A stretch of DNA of 64,000 bases from Chitinophagaceae bacterium. Lineage in GTDB: Bacteria; Bacteroidota; Bacteroidia; Cytophagales; Cytophagaceae. Positions within the stretch are counted from its first letter, which is position 1. Every line of letters begins with the position of its first letter. The notes beneath the pieces are model-generated. The model made no database searches. It was not told the origin of the DNA and worked only from the letters and a program-made list of their open reading frames with translations. The stretch covers positions 1 through 64,000 of the forward strand of contig JAQBNS010000037.1 in assembly GCA_028288405.1 (NCBI GenBank). Direction: 5' to 3'. Positions 55,761 to 64,000 of this stretch are shown here, one piece after another. The translations under genes were made by a program, and so were the position numbers.

Positions 55761-55797
55761 AGAAACGTTCTCCTTACCGGGAACGTTTCTTTTTTTC
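55761..55797 (+). terminator. strong intrinsic terminator of the sigma-factor operon
   Basis: AGAAACGTTC (55761-55770) and GAACGTTTCT (55781-55790) pair perfectly and are followed by a run of T. It lies 34 bases after the LamG gene stop. Confidence 0.9.
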
Positions 55798-55872
55798 TGC
55801 ATCTACTAGTTGTAATGCATTTTAAACTCCTTTTAAATCTAAATCATTGTTTAATTTTTCAACGCTAACCTT

Positions 55873-56895
55873 ATGAAAACAACATCCTTTTCTAAAAAAT
55901 CTCTTTGTATACTAGGCACTGTACTAGGTATCGCTTTTTCAAATTCAGCACAGGCGCAATGGACGACAGCTCCTTCACCGGCTGATGTGACCGTTAATCA
56001 AAAAGCAGTTATTGGTGTATCCAGTGCCAGCAGCACAGTAACTGTACCAACCACTAAGGTTGTCATTCAAGAAGACAATCCTGTGCTTGAGATCAAAGAT
56101 AATACAGCAACAGATAACCGAACAAACAGCGTCGGAATCAACCTGACAACGAGCGTCGCATCTTATCAGCTGTCCACATATTATTCAAGTGCGATGGGTC
56201 CTACTCTAAGCTTAAAAAACAGTACGGGTGTTGGGTATCATTTTATTGGAAATAATCTTTGGTTAGGCATGATCGGTAATGGTAGTTCAAATACTATTAC
56301 TTTAGGCGGTCCTGTGAACATAATAAATGGAGCCACCATCAATAGTATGCCACTTTATGTCAACAATGCTAGCTTATCCATGATGAATTCAAAAATCATG
56401 TTAGGTACTTCCAATCAATGGGCGATCGGTGCACAGGTAGATGGTATTACACATTTAAGAATTGGTAAATATACAGGAACGACATTCGCTGAATACTTCA
56501 GAATATTTGATAACGGAGCGGTAAAGATTGGTACTACAAGTTATACAGGAACCACTCATGCTGATTATAAATTATCTATCGATGGCAAAGTAATCGCTCC
56601 TTCATTCTACGCGTTAAATCCTACCAATTGGGCTGATTACGTATTCGAAAAAGATTATAAATTAACTTCTTTAGAAGATATCGAAACGTATGTTAAACAA
56701 AACAAACATCTCCCGGAAGTACCTACTACCAAAGATGTTGCAGAGAATGGTATTGACATGGTTCAGATGGAAGTCTTGCTATTAAAGAAAGTAGAAGAAC
56801 TGACACTGCACATGATTGAAATGAAAAAATCATTGAATCAACTGGAATTGGAGAACGCTGAATTAAGAAACAGAATCAATACTTCTTCTAAGTAA
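55873..56895 (+). CDS. secreted coiled-coil surface protein, tail-fibre-like C-terminus
   Basis: A 340-residue protein with a signal peptide (about 1-29, ending SAQAQ), a beta-rich middle part of Asn/Gly/Thr-rich strands, and a C-terminal module (about 245-340). That module has ADYVFEKDYKLTSLEDIE, NKHLPEVPTTKDV and a heptad coiled coil (VEELTLHMIEMKKSLNQLEL region) ending in TSSK. I know this C-terminal module as common in Bacteroidota secreted proteins and as resembling phage tail-fibre trimerisation ends; its function is not established. It precedes the 792-residue T9SS cargo gene by 26 bases and is probably co-transcribed with it. Confidence 0.72.
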   Translation: MKTTSFSKKSLCILGTVLGIAFSNSAQAQWTTAPSPADVTVNQKAVIGVSSASSTVTVPTTKVVIQEDNPVLEIKDNTATDNRTNSVGINLTTSVASYQLSTYYSSAMGPTLSLKNSTGVGYHFIGNNLWLGMIGNGSSNTITLGGPVNIINGATINSMPLYVNNASLSMMNSKIMLGTSNQWAIGAQVDGITHLRIGKYTGTTFAEYFRIFDNGAVKIGTTSYTGTTHADYKLSIDGKVIAPSFYALNPTNWADYVFEKDYKLTSLEDIETYVKQNKHLPEVPTTKDVAENGIDMVQMEVLLLKKVEELTLHMIEMKKSLNQLELENAELRNRINTSSK

Positions 56896-56921
56896 TTTTA
56901 AACAATTAAAATTCTAAACTT

Positions 56922-59300
56922 ATGAGAATAATCGTCTTATTTCTTTCGATGGTTCTTGTGCAGGTAGTTACTATGCTGGATGCATACAGTCAACAGATTG
57001 TTTGTTTCGAAGAAACCTGCACAAACCCTCCTGTATATTGGATATCTCCCACTCAATTCGATTTTTCCAATTGGGATTGGACAAATCAAGACCCCTGCAA
57101 TTGGATCACATATGTTGGAGCTCAACGTCAATGTATAAATCCACCTTTTTTATCAGGTACATTAAGATGGGGAACAATGGCATCAGTCTATGACCAACAA
57201 GACTATACCAATTTAAATTCCAATCATGTTTTACAAGCTGATAAAGGATGGGAATTAGTTAGCGCTAATTTTACAACGGATCATCCGCACTTCATTCTAT
57301 ACAATAAGTACAGAGCTATCCTTCGACCTTTCTTTTACATTCAAGAATCGTCATCTGCATATTCGCATATGGTCGCAAGATGTATGTATGTAGGTCAAAG
57401 TGGATCTCCACTTTCATTATTTGCTACAGCAAACGATCCTATTAAAGCTTTGGATAAATACTCAAATGGTAACAATGACATGATCTTATCTGTAGCACTA
57501 AACGGTGGTACAGGATCATGGATGTGTGCTGATTTTCCTGTATTGTTTGATCCTAATGTAGGAGGCTCTGCCAATCAACTTGCAAAAATGGAAATTGACC
57601 TTTGGGGTATAGACAATTACACTATTCAAATTTCAGGTACGCAAGAATCACCAGATCAATATGAAATGGTAACGAGTTCATCAGGCTTTGGTGTAGGAAC
57701 AACACTACAAGCAGGAAATGCCAAACTAAAAAAACAATTTGATTCAGGTAAAACATTCGGAGATGACTTAAGAACTTACGCATTCGTAGACCCTCTTCAT
57801 CCACATCCAGTACCTCAGTTTGTAACTACTCATCAGAAAAAAATTCTTGGAGTGGCTGACAATTTAAGTAAAATATTTGGTACTGCCAGTATCATTTCCG
57901 AAGGAATCGGGGTAGCTCTTGGTCTTTTTAACTTTATAGCAGGAGAAGGGCCTAAAGATCAAAATTCTTCCGTTAATGGTGCTTCTTACAACATTAATCT
58001 AACAGGTAGCATGGATGTCCAAGTAGGTCCACTTAATGGTAATGGTGATATTAAAATTCCCGGAACATTAGGAAATGGAACTACTGTCACTACCAATCTA
58101 TACGATTGTCCCATGGGTATTATGAATCTAAAACAGACGCCTATGCTTTGGAGAAGTGTGCCTTATGAAAGAAGAGCACAAAAAAATAGTTCGAACGATA
58201 ATTACCATGGCGTTGTCTCGGGTTACGATGGTAAATATGTTAAATACCGTCTCATGGATGACATTAAGCTTATCGTTAATAAAGTGCCTAACATGAAAAT
58301 AAAGGATGTTAAAGTCGCTTTTAAATTTAAGGCCAGTCAACCTAAGTCAGCTACTGATCCGTCCAAATATTATAACATTGTAGATCCTACAATAGCTGTC
58401 AATGACTATCATGATAACTTCTTAAATACTTATACTTCCAATCTACATAATTACGTCTATAAAGATCTACAAGATGGGTATTTCACCATTCATAAATACC
58501 AGGAGAGTTCTTATATAGACAATGGTGTAGAATATATTTATGAAAACAGTATTTACGGAACAAACTATGTGGGCTTAGAATGTATCAAAAATGCTACATT
58601 CGAACTACCCGAGTATACCGATATTTCTTTCTCTGTTCAAGCCTTGTTTGAAAACGAAACAACACATGAAACTTATTTCTTTGAAAATAATTTTGCCGTA
58701 GATTATTATACTCCAAGTAATTGCAGTGCTACCGTAATCTACGATCAGTATTTGTTCGAAAACACAGAATACTGGTGCTATCTTTATTCTGAGTATTACC
58801 AACATCCTTTTACGGTTGTACTTGAAAGTCCGAATTACTATCATTACGAAGCAGAATCTATCGCAATGTTACCAGGTTTCTTTGCGGGAACTGGTTTTTA
58901 TGCAGTAGGTGCACAAGCTGTCATCTGTCAAGGAAGTGCTGAACCTGTAGACCCGGTTTCTGGTCTTCATGTAGATGTGAGACAGTCTTCATCAAATTGC
59001 GGTAAAAGTCAGGGACAAAGAACAGCAGCCTTTGAATCTACAGATGAGTCAGATGCGACAACGGAAGCATACAGTATTTATCCAAATCCAAGTACTGGTA
59101 TTGTCAATGTTAATTTAAATAGTAAAACAACAGCTGACATACATGTCTATAATGATCAAGGACACGAAGTACAGTTTGAATACACCAACACTGGAGAAGT
59201 CGTAGAATTGGATCTTAGCCATCAACCTGAAGGATTGTACCTGATCCGAGTAGAAGGTGATGACAAATTAGTAACGAAAAAAATCTTACTTACTAAGTAA
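56922..59300 (+). CDS. T9SS type A cargo protein of unknown function
   Basis: A 792-residue secreted protein with a signal peptide (about 1-24, ending DAYSQ) and a C-terminal type A sorting domain (about 715-792; from YSIYPNPSTGIVNVNL to VTKKILLTK). The region between has no domain I recognise. It is rich in aromatic residues and asparagine, has scattered cysteines, and contains a Gly/Ala-rich stretch near residue 320 (ISEGIGVALGLFNFIAGEG). It is probably exported to the surface by T9SS. It follows the coiled-coil protein gene and ends before a bidirectional terminator. Confidence 0.85.
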   Translation: MRIIVLFLSMVLVQVVTMLDAYSQQIVCFEETCTNPPVYWISPTQFDFSNWDWTNQDPCNWITYVGAQRQCINPPFLSGTLRWGTMASVYDQQDYTNLNSNHVLQADKGWELVSANFTTDHPHFILYNKYRAILRPFFYIQESSSAYSHMVARCMYVGQSGSPLSLFATANDPIKALDKYSNGNNDMILSVALNGGTGSWMCADFPVLFDPNVGGSANQLAKMEIDLWGIDNYTIQISGTQESPDQYEMVTSSSGFGVGTTLQAGNAKLKKQFDSGKTFGDDLRTYAFVDPLHPHPVPQFVTTHQKKILGVADNLSKIFGTASIISEGIGVALGLFNFIAGEGPKDQNSSVNGASYNINLTGSMDVQVGPLNGNGDIKIPGTLGNGTTVTTNLYDCPMGIMNLKQTPMLWRSVPYERRAQKNSSNDNYHGVVSGYDGKYVKYRLMDDIKLIVNKVPNMKIKDVKVAFKFKASQPKSATDPSKYYNIVDPTIAVNDYHDNFLNTYTSNLHNYVYKDLQDGYFTIHKYQESSYIDNGVEYIYENSIYGTNYVGLECIKNATFELPEYTDISFSVQALFENETTHETYFFENNFAVDYYTPSNCSATVIYDQYLFENTEYWCYLYSEYYQHPFTVVLESPNYYHYEAESIAMLPGFFAGTGFYAVGAQAVICQGSAEPVDPVSGLHVDVRQSSSNCGKSQGQRTAAFESTDESDATTEAYSIYPNPSTGIVNVNLNSKTTADIHVYNDQGHEVQFEYTNTGEVVELDLSHQPEGLYLIRVEGDDKLVTKKILLTK

Positions 59301-59316
59301 CGTACATTACACAAAT

Positions 59317-59353
59317 AAAAAATCCTGTCATAGAAATTATGACAGGATTTTTT
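59317..59353. terminator. bidirectional terminator between the T9SS cargo gene and the cyclophilin gene
   Basis: A-rich sequence and AATCCTGTCAT (about 59321-59331) pair with ATGACAGGATT (59339-59349), flanked by A and T runs. It lies between convergent genes. Confidence 0.88.
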
Positions 59354-59372
59354 TATTTCCATTCAATCAACT

Positions 59373-59807
59373 TTACTCATTGATCACAATCTTCACAATC
59401 TTATCGTTCGGCTTGATCTGATCGATCACATCCAATCCTTCTACCACTTTACCAAAACAGGTATGAACACGATCTAAATGAGAGGTATTGTTTCTGCTGT
59501 GGCAAATGAAGAACTGAGAACCACCCGTATTCTTGCCGGCATGAGCCATGGACAAGACACCGCGATCGTGGTATTGGTTATTTCCTTTTGTTTCGCAATC
59601 GATTTTGTAACCCGGTCCACCACCACCTGTGCCGTTAGGACATCCGCCCTGAATCACGAAGTCAGGCAATACACGGTGAAACGTAAGTCCGTCGTAAAAT
59701 CCTTTCTTAGATAACTTGATAAAGTTTTCTACTGTCTTAGGAGCATCTTGCTCGTAAAACTCTATTTTCATCACCCCTTTTTCGGTGTGTAGTTCTGCTG
59801 TTTTCAT
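59373..59807 (-). CDS. cyclophilin-type peptidylprolyl isomerase
   Basis: A 144-residue cyclophilin that speeds cis-trans change at proline bonds. Active-site segments are FHRVLPDFVIQGG (catalytic arginine), then SMAHAGKNTGGSQFFI and HTCFGKVVEG. It has no signal peptide and is the short cytoplasmic form. It is convergent with the T9SS cargo gene. A degenerate copy of its 3' end lies 6.7 kb away at 52535-52660, next to the RAYT gene. A GTGGTAA heptamer array lies upstream of its start. Confidence 0.95.
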   Translation of the reverse strand: MKTAELHTEKGVMKIEFYEQDAPKTVENFIKLSKKGFYDGLTFHRVLPDFVIQGGCPNGTGGGGPGYKIDCETKGNNQYHDRGVLSMAHAGKNTGGSQFFICHSRNNTSHLDRVHTCFGKVVEGLDVIDQIKPNDKIVKIVINE

Positions 59808-59858
59808 AAATCAAAATTAAGAATGTTTTAGGTTGAATACAAGTGAAGAATTTTGATA

Positions 59859-59936
59859 GTGGTAAGTTGTAAGTTGTAAGTGGTAAGTGGTAAGTTTTAT
59901 TTTTTACTTACCACTTACCACTTATCATTTACTACT
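59859..59936. repeat. heptamer-repeat inverted pair (GTGGTAA/GTTGTAA family)
   Basis: The left arm (59859-59895) reads GTGGTAA, GTTGTAA, GTTGTAA, GTGGTAA, GTGGTAA, GT. The right arm (about 59906-59932) is an inverted version (ACTTACCACTTACCAC...). It lies between the cyclophilin start and the stop codon of the WG-repeat gene, which it overlaps slightly. Confidence 0.8.
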
Positions 59937-61976
59937 TTCAATTAACATTACTTTCCCTCTGTCGCTGACAGCGTACTCCTTCCCTGCCTTCTCTAATACA
60001 ATCCCTTTGACACCGTCGATTTGTGCGAAGCGATCATAATCCGGTTCGATTACCCACTTGCCTGATTTATTGATGATACCTGTCTTACCCTTTAATACGG
60101 CCGGAGCTAAGCCTTTGTAGAAAACACCTACTTGTTCAAATTGAGGCAGAATAATTTCTTCCATAGAAGAATTGGCAAAGCCCCATTTGTCTTTTGCGTT
60201 GAAAGCAATCAAACCTTCACCCCAATATCCTGTATCTTTCCATTTCGTTTTTGTGGCTTCACCACTAGCTTTGATCAGAGAAACTGTCTTACCGCTGTAA
60301 GCCTTAAACTGTGAGGCTCCGCAATAGACAATGCTATCGTACTTGTTGGGTGTAATCAGTTGTCCATTATTTTGCAACAATCCTTTTTTCTTGGACTTTC
60401 CTACTACCGCAGGAAATTCAGGACCGGTCACACTGATCTCGTCATAAGCGATTTCCCCTTGTGGTTGCATGTTATAATTGACCACTCCAAACTTGCCTTC
60501 TTTCTTGACTTTAAATAAACCATTGCCTGATGGATAAACCCATTCGTAGGTTTCCGGCCAAATGACTTTCGTATCATTTCTTAAGCCCCACATGCCATTC
60601 TTTGCTACAAACCATTCCTTTTGTTTGGTATTGGCAACGGGTGCAATCTGATCGTATACCGTAGGAATAACAAGTACTCCCTTATCGTTTACGACTCCAG
60701 ACTTGCCCAATTGTTTGACAATAGAATAGCCTTCATACAACGGTTCAGCTGATTCAAATGCGGTATTGAAAGCCAAATGATTGGTGAGACTGTTGTAAAA
60801 ATAAAATTGACCATCTCTTATGACTCTTATCACCACCGTACTGTCGTTAGGATATACTTTCTCATAACTCTGTCCTGCGGTGTATTGCTTCGCTCCTACC
60901 GGAAACAATTCATACTTCCCTGCCTTTACCAATACCCACAAGGTATTCTTATCATTGCCTTCAATCTTATCAAACTCAAATGGAACAATCGTTTGATTCC
61001 TGATGTCAATGATTCCCCATTTGCCATTTTTCTTCACGGCTGCTTGTCCCTGTATAAAAGGCTTTGCCGCTTCGTAACTGACAGGAATATACACTTTGCC
61101 CATGCGTGTAGTATAGCCGTACAAGCCTTTTTGCATGACCGGAGCGTAACCGGAACTGAACGTACCCACACTATCGTATTCGATGGGAAGCTGCGCCAAT
61201 CCTTGCTGATTGACCAAGCCGTATTTATTCTGTTTTTTAACGAGGAATAAATTGGGTAAGGCTAAACCAATACTGTCGTATTGTGGTTCACTGATCATCT
61301 TACCTGAGATGTGAAAGATCCCCCATTTCTTATTTTGTTCAAATAGCAATTCAAATTGTGTCAAACGTTTGACGTGTTCCAAATTAAGTGGCAATAAATA
61401 ATTGCAATTGACATGGTTCGCTACTCCAAAATATTCACCGGATTTCACCAATGTGGCATTCGCTGAAATGACTTGCACCATGTCGTATTGCAGCGGACAA
61501 AGAATTTTCCCTTTGACTTCATCCACCAATCCCCATTTCTTGTCTTTACTCACCCAGGTCAATTCTGTGCTCATAATGGGATTGATCTCCTGGTATTGAT
61601 GCGGAAGCACGGTTCTGCCTTTGTCATCCAATAAACCCCACAGTCCGCCTTTGAGTGCCCAAATCTTACCGTTGCGGTAGTCTGTTAGTTTTTCATATTG
61701 CAAAGGAAGAACCACCATTCCATCACAATTGATCACACCGGATAGATCGCCTTTTTGTACCACAGCCAAATTTTGCCTGAAGGGAGAAACCTTTGTATAA
61801 ATCGGCTCGAGGAGCATGATACCAAACAGATCGCTGTATCCCCACATGCGCTTGTCCTTGTCGTAGCGAGGGACCAATTCATCGGGACAAGGTTTGATCA
61901 ATTGTGCTTGCACAGTCAGTGTTGTAAAAAGAATCAAGACTAAACTTAGGTAGCTTAATTTTTTCTTTTGCATCAT
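59925..61976 (-). CDS. WG-repeat protein
   Basis: A 683-residue protein with a signal peptide (about 1-24, ending TVQAQ) and more than a dozen WG repeats of 30-40 residues (KRMWGYSDLFG, LWGLLDDKG, KWGLVDE, NKYGLVNQQG, GKWGIIDIRN and others). WG repeats are beta-structured and are found in exported proteins, but their partner or substrate is unknown. There is no sorting domain, so it is probably periplasmic. The gene lies downstream of the SpmA-SpmB fusion on the same strand, with a 172-base gap that holds a 16-base palindrome. Confidence 0.88.
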   Translation of the reverse strand: MMQKKKLSYLSLVLILFTTLTVQAQLIKPCPDELVPRYDKDKRMWGYSDLFGIMLLEPIYTKVSPFRQNLAVVQKGDLSGVINCDGMVVLPLQYEKLTDYRNGKIWALKGGLWGLLDDKGRTVLPHQYQEINPIMSTELTWVSKDKKWGLVDEVKGKILCPLQYDMVQVISANATLVKSGEYFGVANHVNCNYLLPLNLEHVKRLTQFELLFEQNKKWGIFHISGKMISEPQYDSIGLALPNLFLVKKQNKYGLVNQQGLAQLPIEYDSVGTFSSGYAPVMQKGLYGYTTRMGKVYIPVSYEAAKPFIQGQAAVKKNGKWGIIDIRNQTIVPFEFDKIEGNDKNTLWVLVKAGKYELFPVGAKQYTAGQSYEKVYPNDSTVVIRVIRDGQFYFYNSLTNHLAFNTAFESAEPLYEGYSIVKQLGKSGVVNDKGVLVIPTVYDQIAPVANTKQKEWFVAKNGMWGLRNDTKVIWPETYEWVYPSGNGLFKVKKEGKFGVVNYNMQPQGEIAYDEISVTGPEFPAVVGKSKKKGLLQNNGQLITPNKYDSIVYCGASQFKAYSGKTVSLIKASGEATKTKWKDTGYWGEGLIAFNAKDKWGFANSSMEEIILPQFEQVGVFYKGLAPAVLKGKTGIINKSGKWVIEPDYDRFAQIDGVKGIVLEKAGKEYAVSDRGKVMLIESSK

Positions 61977-62046
61977 ATTTTGGGTTAATTATTATTTGAT
62001 CTTGTTAATCGAAGCCCGAGCGAGACGCTCTATATTGCTATAGGTA

Positions 62047-62062
62047 CAAGCGTATACGCTTG
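62047..62062. repeat. 16-base palindrome CAAGCGTATACGCTTG
   Basis: A perfect palindrome between the SpmA-SpmB gene and the WG-repeat gene. Similar CAAGCG...CGCTTG words are, as I recall, common between genes of other Bacteroidota. It could be a repeat remnant or a binding site. Confidence 0.6.
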
Positions 62063-62148
62063 CACCAGCGATAACCAGCCCTGCTTCGCTCTCCGCTCTA
62101 TTTCTCGCTCTTCTTTTACTTACTTCTTATAACTTACCACTATTATTA

Positions 62149-63390
62149 TTATACCGGAAAGAACAAGTAAGCCACCGTAATCGCGACAATCACAGACACC
62201 AGATCTGCAATCAATCCGCAGCCTACGGCATAGCGGCTATTCTTCACACCTACAGAACCGAAGTATACCGCTACAATATAAAGTGTGGTATCTACAGAGC
62301 CTTGGAAAATACACGATAATCTTCCGGCAAAGGAATCGGGACCAAATTCAGGACGAGCCAAAAGTTCCAGCATCATACCCCTTGCACCGGAACCACTGAG
62401 TGGCTTCATCAAGGCAACCGGTAAGGCCGGAACAAAATCTGTAGGTAAACCAGAATAATTAAAAAGCATTGTAATGCCATTCATGATAAAATCAAAACCT
62501 CCACTGGTTCTAAACAAAGCAATCACACATAAGATCGCAACCAGGTAAGGAATGATACGAACCGCAGTATTAAAACCTTCTTTGGCTCCTTCAATAAAGA
62601 CTTCGAACACACTTATCTTTTTCCATAGCGCCATCACAATGAAGGATGTCATGATGGCAAACACAACAAGCGAGGCCAATAAATTAGAATACACTTGCAT
62701 CTGACTTTTTTCGAGTGATAAGAAAAAATAAATCAGTCCCGCGACAAACAAACACAAAGAGAATAATCCGATGAATAAAGTTCTGTTGAACAAATTGATG
62801 CGTTGCTTAATACTTACCGCAATCAAACCCGCCATAGCCGCAGAGAAAGTCGTGATCAAAATAGGAATAAAGACATCACTGGGATTGGCTGCATTAAACT
62901 GCAAACGATACATGATGACAGTAATGGGAATCAAAGTGAAACCAGCAGCGTTCAATACCAGGAACATGATTTGCGCATTGCTGGCTGTTTCTTTATTGGG
63001 ATTGATCTCCTGCAATTCTTTCATCGCTTTCAATCCCATCGGTGTAGCGGCGTCTCCCAAGCCCAACATGTTAGCAGACAAGTTCAGCATCATGCTGCCT
63101 ATAGCCGGATGGCCTTTCGGTACTTCAGGAAATAATTTACGAAAGAAAGGATCGATTAAGTTGGCAACTTTCTGAATGGCTCCTGATACTTCACCGACTT
63201 TCATCATGCCCATCCAGAACGTCAAAATACCGGTAAGTCCTAAGGCAATTTCAAAACCCGTTTTGGACATGTCCATGAGTGCCTTGAACATGGTGGAAAA
63301 AATTTGCTGATCTCCGGTGAGTATCCAATGCCCAAGTCCGAAGACCATGGCAAGAAGGAAGAGCGCAATCCAGATGTAATTTAGTATCAT
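62149..63390 (-). CDS. SpmA-SpmB fusion (nucleoside-recognition domain protein)
   Basis: A 413-residue polytopic membrane protein joining a SpmA-like half (about 1-200) and a SpmB-like half (about 230-413) in one chain. Recognisable segments are SANMLGLGDAATPMGLKAM in the first half and RIIPYLVAILCVIALFRTSGG with LMKPLSGSGARG in the second. In Bacillus the two separate proteins affect spore core dehydration; in Gram-negative bacteria the role is unknown, and this organism should not form spores. The start codon is 2 bases from a TTGTTAG array, leaving no room for a ribosome site. Confidence 0.88.
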   Translation of the reverse strand: MILNYIWIALFLLAMVFGLGHWILTGDQQIFSTMFKALMDMSKTGFEIALGLTGILTFWMGMMKVGEVSGAIQKVANLIDPFFRKLFPEVPKGHPAIGSMMLNLSANMLGLGDAATPMGLKAMKELQEINPNKETASNAQIMFLVLNAAGFTLIPITVIMYRLQFNAANPSDVFIPILITTFSAAMAGLIAVSIKQRINLFNRTLFIGLFSLCLFVAGLIYFFLSLEKSQMQVYSNLLASLVVFAIMTSFIVMALWKKISVFEVFIEGAKEGFNTAVRIIPYLVAILCVIALFRTSGGFDFIMNGITMLFNYSGLPTDFVPALPVALMKPLSGSGARGMMLELLARPEFGPDSFAGRLSCIFQGSVDTTLYIVAVYFGSVGVKNSRYAVGCGLIADLVSVIVAITVAYLFFPV

Positions 63391-63392
63391 AG

Positions 63393-63480
63393 ACTAGTTG
63401 TTAGTTACTAGTTGTTAGTTGTTAGTAAATTACTATTTACTAGTTTTCTACTTAACTAACAACTAACAACTAACAACTGA
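63393..63480. repeat. TTGTTAG heptamer array, inverted pair
   Basis: The left part (63393-63427) contains four TTGTTAG-like units (one reads TTGTTAGTTACTAG). The right part (about 63453-63478) is the inverted form (CTAACAA repeated three times). An AT-rich loop separates them. It lies between the start codon of the SpmA-SpmB gene and the end of the glycogen synthase gene. Confidence 0.8.
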
Positions 63481-63481
63481 C

Positions 63482-64000
63482 CTATTTTTCTTGAGCGTAT
63501 TGGTATGCTAGTCTATACGCCTTATCGTAATAGATGCCTAAATTCTGCCAGTCAAAATGTTCGGAAGCATTCTCTGCGCGGTTACGTTGTGCGATACGTT
63601 CTCTGCGGGTTTGCTGAACAAAGGCAAACAACTGATTGGCCAATTGCTCGGCGGCATCATAATAACCCTGCGTTCTGCGGTTCACCACGTAAATACCTTT
63701 TTCTTCGTTTTGAGGAATGTTGTTCAATACATAATCTCCGAAACCAGATAAGTCACTGGTTACTGTTGGCACACCGGATGCGATAGACTCCAGTGGTGTA
63801 TAGCCCCACGGCTCATAGAAGCTAGGAAACACACCCAAGTGACAACCTCTGACAAACTGATGGTATTCCATACCAAACAATGGATTGGAAGAGGTGATGA
63901 AGTCCGGATGGTACACCACCTTTACTTTATCTTCTGCGTTGTTGACCATGTTGGCCTGACGAAGGAAACCTAATATTTCATCCTGTGCATCGTATACCAA
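63482..64000 (-). CDS. glycogen synthase, GT3-like (3' part)
   Basis: The last 172 codons of a glycosyltransferase; the gene continues past the window edge, so the start is not visible. The C-terminal GT-B domain shows YEPWGYTPLESIASGVPTVT and SDLSGFGDYV, then GIYVVNRR, the signature of the eukaryotic-type (GT3) glycogen synthase, which extends alpha-1,4-glucan from UDP-glucose. The E of YEPWGYTPLE is the usual acceptor-side acid. Bacteroidota commonly carry this form. A TTGTTAG array follows the stop. Confidence 0.85.
   Translation of the reverse strand: MVYDAQDEILGFLRQANMVNNAEDKVKVVYHPDFITSSNPLFGMEYHQFVRGCHLGVFPSFYEPWGYTPLESIASGVPTVTSDLSGFGDYVLNNIPQNEEKGIYVVNRRTQGYYDAAEQLANQLFAFVQQTRRERIAQRNRAENASEHFDWQNLGIYYDKAYRLAYQYAQEK

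Noticed and set aside
59812..59819. TAATTTTG with an upstream TTG at 20 bases as a cyclophilin promoter
   Set aside because: The box ends only 4 bases before the start codon, so transcription would begin inside the coding sequence.
60777..61250. 157-codon frame on the plus strand opposite the WG-repeat gene
   Set aside because: It is an antisense shadow of a clear repeat-containing gene, with no ribosome site or family features.

Overview
The window comes from a member of the Bacteroidota, probably a free-living, possibly gliding, Cytophagales- or Chitinophagales-type bacterium; I cannot place it more finely. The evidence is moderately AT-rich DNA, type IX secretion (T9SS) genes and cargo with T9SS C-terminal sorting domains, PorP/SprF and PorV/PorU homologues, a bacillithiol gene (BshB1), a GT3-type glycogen synthase, and promoters of the Bacteroidota TTTG / TAnnTTTG type.

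Layout. 0-3.6 kb: an operon of MBOAT acyltransferase, SGNH-like partner and GT14 glycosyltransferase, probably modifying a surface glycan. 3.9-12.7 kb: topoisomerase IB, a P-loop ATPase with an operator-like repeat, tRNA-Thr with promoter and terminators, and housekeeping genes (DUF349, YqgE, PdxH, BshB1, M23-LysM, TrxB). 12.8-22 kb: a T9SS block with a PorV-type barrel, a PorU-type C25 sortase of 1671 residues and a secreted protein whose N-terminus looks like a divergent lytic transglycosylase. 22-34 kb: lipoprotein, M3 peptidase, ferredoxin reductase, purB, methyltransferase, ORF6N protein, OmpA-TPR-PD40 protein, queE, folD and lepA. 34.2-34.4 kb: a GC-rich, gene-free element with inverted ends and a strong internal hairpin. 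34.6-39.7 kb: an operon of membrane patatin, DUF5686-like barrel and TerB-like protein. 39.9-51 kb: parE, then an operon of type-B T9SS adhesin, PorP/SprF and TPR-CHAT protease. 51.1-52.7 kb: a decayed patch with a truncated T9SS cargo gene, a RAYT transposase flanked by REP-like hairpins and a 3' fragment of a cyclophilin gene. 52.9-59.3 kb: ECF sigma factor, putative anti-sigma protein, barrel, LamG lipoprotein, coiled-coil surface protein and another T9SS cargo. 59.4-64 kb: intact cyclophilin, WG-repeat protein, SpmA-SpmB fusion and the 3' part of a glycogen synthase.

The main theme is the cell surface: three independent T9SS-related blocks, a sigma-controlled envelope operon, and glycan and lipid modifying enzymes. 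The most unusual DNA-level feature is a set of intergenic arrays of short words repeated every 7 bases, most arranged as inverted pairs that can fold into long hairpins. They sit at gene ends or directly against start codons at about nine places. Further structured DNA includes the RAYT/REP hairpins, twin palindromes in and beside the ORF6N gene, and the inverted-ended element at 34.2 kb. No CRISPR array, rRNA, prophage or complete classical insertion sequence was seen.
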